Shown piece after piece: positions 52,909 through 60,392 of a stretch of DNA of 64,000 nt. The stretch is from Alloprevotella tannerae ATCC 51259. GTDB lineage: Bacteria; Bacteroidota; Bacteroidia; Bacteroidales; Bacteroidaceae. The stretch covers positions 646,395 through 710,394 of the forward strand of contig NZ_GG700642.1 in NCBI RefSeq assembly GCF_000159995.1. The letters run 5' to 3'. How positions within the stretch are numbered: position 1 is the first letter of the stretch; each line of letters opens with the position of its first letter. The position numbers and the translations under genes were made by a program. The notes below the pieces were generated by a model. The model made no database searches. It saw only the letters and a list, made by a program, of their open reading frames with translations, and was not told where the DNA came from.

Positions 52909-54921
52909 ATGTCGCACCTTCTATCCTTTCTTTTCAGCATTCTCTTTAGCCTGTGGCTCTTTGACGCTTATGCGCAAGTGCCGCAAGTTCACGACAGTGC
53001 CGCCGCCTTGCGCGAAGTTGTCGTGCGCGCCCCGCTTCCCCGGCGCGAAGTCGTGGCGCCGCAGCGCTTAGAGGGGGTTCGCTTGCACGCACTCAAGGGT
53101 GCGTCCGTGGCGGATGCACTGCGCTATTTCTCAGGTTTGCAAATCAAAGATTATGGCGGCATTGGCGGACTCAAAACTATCGACGTCCGCAGTATGGGCA
53201 GCAGTCATCTCGGCGTGTTTTACGATGGCCTGCCCTTGGGCAATGCGCAAAACGGACAAACGGATCTTGGCCAATTCTCTTTGGACAACGTCGAGGTCGT
53301 CTCATTATATAATGGACAGCGCACGGGCGTCCTCCAATCTGCGGCTGAGTTTGGACACGCAGCAGCCGTCTACCTGCAAACTCGCCGCCCGCAGTTTGCC
53401 GAAGGCCGCCGCAGCAACCAGCGATGGGGCGTGCAATACGGAGCGAGCCGTGCGCTACAACTTAGTGGCCTCTACGCGCTCCGTTTAGCGCCCTCCCTGA
53501 GTGCTACGATCAATGTCGGCCTACTCAATGCCGACGGAAAATATCGCTTTTGTTATCGACGCCTCACGCCGCGCGGCGTTGTCGCTTACGACACGACGGC
53601 CACGCGCCACAATGGCGACGTATTGGCTTTGCGCGGCGAACTAAATATGTACGGGCGGTTGCTGGGCGGCGATTGGCGCGCAAAGGCCTATATTTATCAT
53701 TCGAAGCGCGGCATCCCCGGCGCAATTGTTAGCAACGTGTGGCGGCGCGGAGAGCGGCAGGGCGATGATATCCATTTCGTGCAAGCCGCGTGGCAGCGCA
53801 CGTTCGCAAAGCGTTACAGCACGCGCTTGCAAGCAAAATATGCCGACTACGCAACGCGCTATCACAACAGAGATACGCTTGCCGCCCCCGCAGACCATCA
53901 TTACCGACAGCGGGAAACGTACCTTTCGTGGGCGAATGCTTATGAAGTGCTTCCGGGTTGGACGCTCTCCGGCAGTTATGATTTCCGCTACAACACCTTG
54001 CGCGACGACCATCCCCTCTTCGCCTTCCCTCGCCGCACGACGCACCTCGCGGCCCTCTCTTCTTCCCTCCACTTGGGTCGGTGGCAGGTTCAGGGCAGTT
54101 TGATGCAAACCATCTTGCACGACCGCACACGCACCGCCGCCCAATCGGCTACCGTACGCAACGCCTCGCCGGCTCTCTTCTTCAATTACCTACTCAAGCC
54201 CGACGGCACGCTCTCGCTCCACGGCTTTGTGAAGCGCCACTTTCGCGCGCCAACCTTCAACGAGCGTTATTATACGGACTTGGGCAATGCACTCCTACGC
54301 CCCGAAAAGGCATTTCAAATAGCACTCGGGGCGCAGTGGCAGCACGCGTTTTGTCACCGCCTCTGGCAGCGTCTGCAATTGTCGACTGAGGTCTATTATA
54401 ATAAGGTACACGATAAGATTATCGCCTACCCCAAAGGGCAACAATTTCGCTGGACGATGCTAAACCTCGGGCGCGTCGCCGTTCGCGGCCTCGATGTCAA
54501 TGCGGCGCTTGAGGCGCGTCCGAAGCGCGCTCTGCAAGTGGCTTTACAGGTGCGTTATAGTTATCAATGGGCGCACGACCTTACGGATCCTGCCGACGCT
54601 TATTATAATCAGCAAATCCCCTACGCGCCGCACCATAGCGGGGCGGCCGTGGTGAGCGCCTCGTTCAAGCGTTGGGCCTGCTATTACAGCTTTATTTACG
54701 TCGGCCGTCGTTACGCACAGCCGGAAAACGTGCGCCGCAACCGCTTGCAACCGTGGTACACGCACGATCTCTACCTCCTGCGCCACTTCCGTCTTTCGCG
54801 CCGCCTCGAAGGCAAACTGACGCTCGCCATCAACAATATTTTTAACCAGCAATACGAGGTGATTGCCAACTATCCTATGCCGGGTCGCACACTGAACGCG
54901 GCACTGGACATCAATTTCTAA
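52909..54921 (+). CDS. BtuB-like TonB-dependent outer-membrane receptor
   Basis: A protein of 670 residues. The signal peptide ends near YAQVPQ. The TonB-box-like LREVVVRAP comes next, then a plug domain (about 45-150) with GASVADALRYFSGLQIKDYGGIGGLKTIDVRSMGSSHLGVFYDGLPLGNAQNGQTDLGQFSLDNVEVVSLYNG. A 22-strand-type barrel follows and ends in the aromatic ALDINF. There is no SusC-type carboxypeptidase-like extension. The BtuG-like lipoprotein gene begins 9 bp after the stop, which suggests uptake of a corrinoid. The substrate is inferred from this pairing, and no riboswitch supports it. Confidence 0.85.
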   Translation: MSHLLSFLFSILFSLWLFDAYAQVPQVHDSAAALREVVVRAPLPRREVVAPQRLEGVRLHALKGASVADALRYFSGLQIKDYGGIGGLKTIDVRSMGSSHLGVFYDGLPLGNAQNGQTDLGQFSLDNVEVVSLYNGQRTGVLQSAAEFGHAAAVYLQTRRPQFAEGRRSNQRWGVQYGASRALQLSGLYALRLAPSLSATINVGLLNADGKYRFCYRRLTPRGVVAYDTTATRHNGDVLALRGELNMYGRLLGGDWRAKAYIYHSKRGIPGAIVSNVWRRGERQGDDIHFVQAAWQRTFAKRYSTRLQAKYADYATRYHNRDTLAAPADHHYRQRETYLSWANAYEVLPGWTLSGSYDFRYNTLRDDHPLFAFPRRTTHLAALSSSLHLGRWQVQGSLMQTILHDRTRTAAQSATVRNASPALFFNYLLKPDGTLSLHGFVKRHFRAPTFNERYYTDLGNALLRPEKAFQIALGAQWQHAFCHRLWQRLQLSTEVYYNKVHDKIIAYPKGQQFRWTMLNLGRVAVRGLDVNAALEARPKRALQVALQVRYSYQWAHDLTDPADAYYNQQIPYAPHHSGAAVVSASFKRWACYYSFIYVGRRYAQPENVRRNRLQPWYTHDLYLLRHFRLSRRLEGKLTLAINNIFNQQYEVIANYPMPGRTLNAALDINF

Positions 54922-54930
54922 GTTGCCGTT

Positions 54931-57015
54931 ATGCCCCACCCCTCCACCCTCGTCCGCCTCTGCCTGACACTGCTCCCGCTCTTGCTTTTGCAAGCCTGCC
55001 GCGGAGATGAGATCTTGCCCGACGAGCCGGGCGCCACGCCGGGCGCAAGCAGTGGCGAGACGTACGCGGCGGGAATGTATGTGCTCAATGAAGGCAATTA
55101 TGGGATGAATAGGAGTTCGCTCGACTACTTGGATTTATCCGCGCCCGACGGCAAAGCCTATTATTATCGCGGCGTCTATGCGGCGCGCAATCCGCACGAG
55201 GTCAAAGAACTCGGCGATGTGGGCAACGATGTGCAGGTCGTAGAAAACCAACTCTGGTTAGTGATCAACGCTTCGCACAAAATCGTCGTCTGTCAGGCGG
55301 ATAAGGGGAATAAGCTGGCGCAAATAGAAGTACCCAACTGCCGCAATGTGGTCTTCTCCGGCGGCTTTGCTTATGTCTCCTCCTTTGTCGGCCCACTCGA
55401 CCCCGCAACGCGCACGCCCTTAGGGCGCGTGTATAAGATCGACCGGCGCACTTTCCGCAAAGTAGATTCCGTTGTCGTAGGCTCGCAACCGGAAGAAATG
55501 GCCATCGCAAGCGGACAATTATTGGTGGCCAACAGCGGTGGCTATCGCGCGCCTTTGTATGACAACACCTTAAGCGTCATTGATTTGGCGACATTCCGCG
55601 TTACGAGCCGCCTCACCGTAGGTTTGAACCCGCACCGCTGCCGCACGGACCGCTATGGTCAAGTCTGGGTCACGACGCGCGGCAATTACGCTGACGTGCC
55701 GCCGCGCCTGTATTGCCTGCGTCCGGATGCCGCCGACGCGTATCGGGTGGCGGAGGTCTTCGACGAAGCCGTGTCCGATTTGGACCTTGTTGGCGACTCG
55801 CTCTACTTTATCGGCGTTCGCTGGGACGCTGCCGGGCAGGTCAACCACGTGGATTACGGGCTATTTGATGTGCGCACGCATCGGCGACTTCCGACGACGC
55901 TTTTCGATGCGCCGGACTTGCGTAGCGTGAAGATGCCTTATGGCATCAAGGTCAATCCGCGCGCCAAGGACTTCTATATTATGGATGCGAAAAACTTTGT
56001 TGCGAGTGGCGAACTCCTGCATTTCCACGCTGATGGGCGCTTCGATTGGCGCGTACAAGCGGGCGACATTCCCGCGCACGCCGCTTTTGTGCCGCGCAGG
56101 GCGGAGATCGGGCCGCCGCCGTCTCAACAGACGGATAGTCGCTACCTGCAAGCGGTCGACGAATACGTGCCTGCCCCCGGCCAGTTTGTGAATCTGCTCC
56201 CGGCCTACGCCTCGGGCGACGATGCGCGCAGTATGGCGGCGAAGTGTACTGCGGCTTTGGCCAACAATGCGCGGGGACTCGTCAGTTTGGGCGGATATGG
56301 CGGCTACCTCACCTTTCATTTCGATCACCGCGTCGCGAATATTCACGGGGAGAACGACCTTTACATCGCCGGCAACTCCTTTGCCTCCGCTGACCCCCAA
56401 TGGGCCGCGCTCGGCGGCGCAAGTGAGCCGGGCATTGTGATGGTTTCGCGCGACGATAATCGCAACGGCCTACCCGACGATCAATGGTACGAACTGCGAG
56501 GCAGCGCCGATGAAGACAGCGTGGGCCGCGTGGATTACGCTTATGCCCTGCATTACACGCGGACGACCGAAGGCGCCATCACGTGGTCTGACAATCGCGA
56601 CAACCAAGGCGTAGTGACGAACAATGCCTACCATACGCAGCATTATTTCCCCCGCTGGCTCACCGCGCCGCTCCATTTTTCGGGCACACTGCTTCCGCCC
56701 AATCGTTTCTTAGTGGGCACCGGCGGCGGGCAATGGTTGGGTTTCTTCCTGCGATGGGGCTATGTTGACAACAAACCTAACAATGACCGCGCGGCCAACT
56801 CCTTTAATATCGACGACGCGGTCGATGCGCAGCGCCGGCCCGTCCGTTTAGACGGCATCGACTTCGTGCGCGTCTATACGGCCACTCGACAAATCAACGC
56901 TCCCCTCGGCGAGAGTTCGACGGAGGTCTCCGGCGCGGAAGATTTACATCCGGAAGCCTCGTTCCGGCGCTTTCCCCGCGCGTCCAAAGTTCGGCCAATG
57001 CGCGCGTACCACTGA
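54931..57015 (+). CDS. Surface lipoprotein: BtuG-like propeller joined to a second surface domain
   Basis: A protein of 694 residues with lipobox LLQAC (C23). Residues about 45-385 form a seven-bladed propeller like YncE/DUF5074: MYVLNEGNYGMNRSSLDYLD, QPEEMAIASGQLLVANSGGY and LTVGLNPHRCRTDRYGQVWVTTRG. BtuG in Bacteroides has this fold and binds cobalamin on top of BtuB. Residues about 400-690 match a different surface-protein family, with LVSLGGYGGYLTFHFDH (460-476), SEPGIVMVS and the calcium-type DDNRNGLPDDQWYEL (508-522). In Bacteroides relatives I recall these as separate proteins of the same operon, so this appears to be a fusion. Corrinoid binding is inference. Confidence 0.8.
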   Translation: MPHPSTLVRLCLTLLPLLLLQACRGDEILPDEPGATPGASSGETYAAGMYVLNEGNYGMNRSSLDYLDLSAPDGKAYYYRGVYAARNPHEVKELGDVGNDVQVVENQLWLVINASHKIVVCQADKGNKLAQIEVPNCRNVVFSGGFAYVSSFVGPLDPATRTPLGRVYKIDRRTFRKVDSVVVGSQPEEMAIASGQLLVANSGGYRAPLYDNTLSVIDLATFRVTSRLTVGLNPHRCRTDRYGQVWVTTRGNYADVPPRLYCLRPDAADAYRVAEVFDEAVSDLDLVGDSLYFIGVRWDAAGQVNHVDYGLFDVRTHRRLPTTLFDAPDLRSVKMPYGIKVNPRAKDFYIMDAKNFVASGELLHFHADGRFDWRVQAGDIPAHAAFVPRRAEIGPPPSQQTDSRYLQAVDEYVPAPGQFVNLLPAYASGDDARSMAAKCTAALANNARGLVSLGGYGGYLTFHFDHRVANIHGENDLYIAGNSFASADPQWAALGGASEPGIVMVSRDDNRNGLPDDQWYELRGSADEDSVGRVDYAYALHYTRTTEGAITWSDNRDNQGVVTNNAYHTQHYFPRWLTAPLHFSGTLLPPNRFLVGTGGGQWLGFFLRWGYVDNKPNNDRAANSFNIDDAVDAQRRPVRLDGIDFVRVYTATRQINAPLGESSTEVSGAEDLHPEASFRRFPRASKVRPMRAYH

Positions 57016-57248
57016 CCTTGGAAAGCGGCCGATGCTGCAGCTATGGCACCACCCCCGCCGTTTGCCGACAAGCACTAAGATTTGTACGCAACCACTCACC
57101 CCACAGCGCCCGCTCGCGCTGCTATTTTACCGCCCATTTTATATTTCTGCTACCCACATTTGAGTAGCGCACCGCGCGCCGCACTTTTTGAGCAATTGGA
57201 CTTGGAAGAAAAACGACGAAACAGGGCCGGCGGCGTTTTTCATCACGA
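57016..57248. other. Gene-free interval after the BtuG-like gene
   Basis: I see no gene and no strong terminator here. A short frame at 57082 has no recognisable features. Array B3 follows, and beyond it up to 57649 there is only a TAGGAGGC/GCCTCCTA stem (57396-57426) that could end transcription of the small minus-strand gene. Confidence 0.45.
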
Positions 57249-57314
57249 GCGTAAACCTTTTTTGTCGTGAGCGCACAGTCTTTTCATCGTGAGCGCAAAC
57301 CTTTTTTCTCGTGA
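57249..57314. repeat. 22 bp period array, family B, locus 3
   Basis: Three 22 bp units start at 57249, 57271 and 57293. They read about GCGCAAACCTTTTTTNTC plus GTGA. A partial unit ending in TCACGA precedes them and TAAAAAAGG follows. This is the best conserved copy of family B. Confidence 0.9.
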
Positions 57315-57649
57315 TAAAAAAGGTCGCAAGCGGGAGAGCGGCCTTTACGAGTGGGGCGGCGTGGGATAGAAAACCAATCGTTGCAGACTGAAAAAGCGCG
57401 CCTCCTACGTCGCGAAGACATAGGAGGCACAATGCGCAAACCTTAGAGCGGTGAAAAATGAAGACTAAGTCCTGTGAGTTGTTGAGATGCACACGCGTTT
57501 TCCACTTCGCGTTAACGGCCGGTGGGCCGTCGCGGCATCTGACAGCGCTCTTTTGCTCGCGCCACACATCATATTGAAACAAATACAACTGCGATTTGCC
57601 GGCAAAGTCTACGCTTCAGCGCATTGTGCCGGCCGGAAGCATCGTCAAC

Positions 57650-57871
57650 TCATTCGTCGTCAGCCGGAGGCGAGGACGGGATGAATGCTTCCACAGCATT
57701 CGCATCAGCACACGGCGCCGACTGCTCACAAACTTCAGTGGTCGACGACTCTTCAGTAGGTGGTGTCGACACAAAACGCAAGGTCGCCGACAGAAAGGCT
57801 GTAAAAAGCATAGCCAATCCTATCAGGGCCAGCGATGATTTGAAATGCAAAATATATTTTCTTGGTAACAT
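57650..57871 (-). CDS. Small single-pass membrane protein
   Basis: A protein of 73 residues from the ATG at 57871. MLPRKYILHFKSSLALIGLAMLFTAFLSATLRFV gives a basic start and one membrane helix (about 13-32). The tail is short, rich in S, T, E, P and A, with two cysteines, and probably lies outside. A TAACTTTG box at 57908-57901, 29 bases before the ATG, supports real expression and rules out the longer frame. I do not recognise the family. It is divergent from pgi. Confidence 0.55.
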   Translation of the reverse strand: MLPRKYILHFKSSLALIGLAMLFTAFLSATLRFVSTPPTEESSTTEVCEQSAPCADANAVEAFIPSSPPADDE

Positions 57872-57900
57872 ATAATTTCTAATCTTGAGTTTTACTTTCG

Positions 57901-57908
57901 CAAAGTTA
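57901..57908 (-). promoter_or_regulatory. -7 box of the small membrane protein
   Basis: TAACTTTG on the minus strand. Confidence 0.5.
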
Positions 57909-58008
57909 GGCTTATTTCTCGCCATTCGGAAATTTGTCGCATCGCCAAAAGTGGGTATTTTTCAATTTTATGCCTTGCGCGACCGGTGTCAAAGTATGGG
58001 CGCGCTGC

Positions 58009-58040
58009 TTTGCATTTTCGCTACAAATTGCGTAACTTTG
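58009..58040 (+). promoter_or_regulatory. Promoter of pgi
   Basis: TTTG (58009-58012), 20 bp, TAACTTTG (58033-58040), 19 bases before the ATG. Confidence 0.78.
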
Positions 58041-58059
58041 CACTGATTCTAAACAAAAG

Positions 58060-59418
58060 ATGAAGATGGAAATGATAAAACTTGATATTCGAAAAGCGGC
58101 TTGCTTTTTAGCAGAAGGAGCTGTGGAAGGGATGGAAAAACAGACGAAGGCGGCGCACAAAGCGCTGGAAGATGGAACAAGTAAGGGCAGCGACTTCTTA
58201 GGCTGGCTTCACTTGCCATCAAGTTTGACACCGGAATTTTTACAAGACATCAAAACGACGGCCGATACGTTGCGCCGCGAATGTGACACAATCGTCGTAG
58301 CCGGCATCGGCGGCTCTTATCTCGGTGCGCGCGCCGTGATCGAGGCTTTGGGCAACTCCTTTGCGTGGCTGACGAATAAAGGCGAAAATCCGAACATCCT
58401 CTTTGCGGGAAACAACATTGGTGAGGATTATCTCGCCGAACTTTTAGCTTACTTGAAAGGTCGCCGCTTTGGCGTAATCAATATTTCGAAGTCGGGAACG
58501 ACGACGGAAACGGCACTGGCCTTTCGCCTCTTGCGCAGTTTGTGCGAGGAAGAACGCGGCAAGGAGACGGCGCGCCGCGTGATCGTAGCCATCACAGATG
58601 CGAAAAAAGGCGCTGCACGCACGACGGCCGACAAAGAAGGGTATAAGAGTTACGTTATCCCCGACAATGTGGGCGGCCGCTTCAGCGTATTGACGCCGGT
58701 GGGTCTCCTGCCCATTGCTTGCGCGGGCTTTGACATAGATTTGCTCGTGAAAGGTGCGGCCGATATGGAAAAACATGCGGCCGAAGCGCCTTATGCTGAG
58801 AACATCGCGGAGCAATATGCAGCCGTGCGCAATTTGCTCTACGCCGGTGGGAAAAAGATTGAGGTGCTGGCCAATTTCCAACCGAAACTGCACTTCATGA
58901 ATGAGTGGTGGAAGCAACTCTACGGGGAGAGTGAGGGTAAGGAACTGAAAGGTATCTTCCCGGCTGCCGTAGATTTTACGACCGATTTGCACTCTATGGG
59001 TCAATGGTTGCAAGAGGGTGAGCGCACAATCTTTGAAACGGTGATCTCTGTGGAACAGAGTGAGCACGAACTCCGCTTCCCGCACGACGAAGAGAACCTC
59101 GATGGTCTCAATTTCCTGGCGGGTAAGCGCATAGATGAGGTGAACAGGATGGCTGAATTGGGCACGCAGATTGCTCACGTAGATGGCGGCGTACCGAATA
59201 TTCGCATCGTTCTCCCGCGTTTGGACGCTTATTATTTGGGACAACTCATTTACTTCTTTGAATTGGGTTGCGGTATCAGTGGAAACGTACTCGGCGTGAA
59301 CCCATTCAATCAACCGGGCGTGGAAGCTTATAAGAAGAATATGTTTGCTTTGCTATCTAAACCCGGTTATGAGGCGGAAAGCGAAGCAATCCGCGAACGA
59401 CTGAAAAAAGAAGCTTAA
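58060..59418 (+). CDS. pgi: Glucose-6-phosphate isomerase
   Basis: A protein of 452 residues, the short form usual in Bacteroidetes and Firmicutes. It interconverts glucose-6-phosphate and fructose-6-phosphate. Motifs: [19 protein letters not shown] (about 79-97), [20 protein letters not shown] (about 140-159), [16 protein letters not shown] (about 203-218), and near the C-terminus [21 protein letters not shown] with the catalytic lysine. An ATG at 58072 would be an alternative start three codons into the charged beginning. Confidence 0.95.
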   Translation: MKMEMIKLDIRKAACFLAEGAVEGMEKQTKAAHKALEDGTSKGSDFLGWLHLPSSLTPEFLQDIKTTADTLRRECDTIVVAGIGGSYLGARAVIEALGNSFAWLTNKGENPNILFAGNNIGEDYLAELLAYLKGRRFGVINISKSGTTTETALAFRLLRSLCEEERGKETARRVIVAITDAKKGAARTTADKEGYKSYVIPDNVGGRFSVLTPVGLLPIACAGFDIDLLVKGAADMEKHAAEAPYAENIAEQYAAVRNLLYAGGKKIEVLANFQPKLHFMNEWWKQLYGESEGKELKGIFPAAVDFTTDLHSMGQWLQEGERTIFETVISVEQSEHELRFPHDEENLDGLNFLAGKRIDEVNRMAELGTQIAHVDGGVPNIRIVLPRLDAYYLGQLIYFFELGCGISGNVLGVNPFNQPGVEAYKKNMFALLSKPGYEAESEAIRERLKKEA

Positions 59419-59488
59419 CAGCATCGCTGATGATCGACTTCCGGCATCGCCGGAGGCCGATGTCGCGGCGAAACGCAAGGCGATGCTG
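59419..59488. other. Nested inverted repeats between pgi and the HAD gene
   Basis: CAGCATCGC (59419-59427) and GCGATGCTG (59480-59488) form a 9 bp outer stem. Inside it TCCGGC/GCCGGA (59440-59454) forms a 6 bp hairpin with a 3-base loop. There is no T-run, so it is not a normal terminator. Confidence 0.55.
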
Positions 59489-59499
59489 CTCAAGTAAAC

Positions 59500-60255
59500 A
59501 TGATGAACGATTATATACAAGCTATACAAAACTATCTGAAAGATCACGGCTTCGAGCAATTGGCTCCGGAGGCCGTGCTTTTTGATATGGATGGCGTACT
59601 CTTTGATTCGATGCGCCTCCACAATGAATCTTGGCAGGCAACGGCGGCAGCTTACAACTTGGAAATGCTGCCTGATGAGCCGTATACGCTGGAGGGTTGC
59701 ACCTCGACGCTGATGATTAACACGCTGATGGAGCGCACGCATCAACGACAAGCGACGCCGGAGGAATTGGAAACGATTTATACGGAAAAACGCCGACGCT
59801 TCAATGCGCTACCACGGCCGCAAAGGATGCCCGGCGCGGCGGAAATGCTGGAAAAAGTGGGCCGCGATGGACTGCAGCGGGTGGTCGTAACGGGGAGTGG
59901 GCAACGCTCGCTGCTCGAACGCTTACAAACGGCTTTCCCAAACGTGTTTCGCGCCGATTTAATCGTATCCAGCAAGGATTATACGCAAGGGAAACCGGCG
60001 CCGGACCCTTACTTGTGCGGCCTCAAGCGTACTTCGCTTCGCCCGAATCAGGCCTTGGTGGTGGAAAACGCGCCCTTGGGCGTCGAAGCGGCTGTCAAAG
60101 CGGGCATTTTTACCATTGCTGTCAACACGGGACCGCTACCGGATGAGGCTTTGCGGGAGAGAGGGGCTGACTTACTCTTTCCTTCTATGCAGGCTTTGGC
60201 AACGCATTGGGAGGAAATCCGCGCGGCCATTGCGGCTTGTGCGCCCACAAAATAG
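59500..60255 (+). CDS. HAD-superfamily phosphatase (beta-phosphoglucomutase-like)
   Basis: A protein of 251 residues. VLFDMDGVLFDSMRLH (26-41) is HAD motif I with nucleophile D29 and D31. VVVTGSGQRSLLERL (about 128-142) gives motif II, GKPAPDPYLCGLKR (about 166-179) motif III, and VVENAPLGVEAAVKAGI (about 186-202) motif IV. The four-helix cap between motifs I and II is that of the beta-PGM/Gph group. It dephosphorylates or isomerises a sugar phosphate; which one cannot be read. The start could be the second of two adjacent ATGs (59503). It follows pgi by 81 bp. Confidence 0.88.
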   Translation: MMNDYIQAIQNYLKDHGFEQLAPEAVLFDMDGVLFDSMRLHNESWQATAAAYNLEMLPDEPYTLEGCTSTLMINTLMERTHQRQATPEELETIYTEKRRRFNALPRPQRMPGAAEMLEKVGRDGLQRVVVTGSGQRSLLERLQTAFPNVFRADLIVSSKDYTQGKPAPDPYLCGLKRTSLRPNQALVVENAPLGVEAAVKAGIFTIAVNTGPLPDEALRERGADLLFPSMQALATHWEEIRAAIAACAPTK

Positions 60256-60392
60256 AAAATACGCGCTGGGGCGATGCTTAAAGGCAAACGCTTCACCAAA
60301 AGCGCGACACACATTATATATATAACGCTGTCCGACGCGCCACGCCAAAATAGGCTGCGCGCCGGTGGGTGTTCGTTTAATTTTATCCTGAC

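Noticed and set aside
7787-57314. CRISPR array
   Set aside because: The repeats are contiguous, 21-22 bp long and have no unique spacers. No cas genes are in the window.
58444-59313. Minus-strand protein of 289 residues
   Set aside because: It is antisense to pgi and rich in H and R without motif, which is typical of shadow frames.
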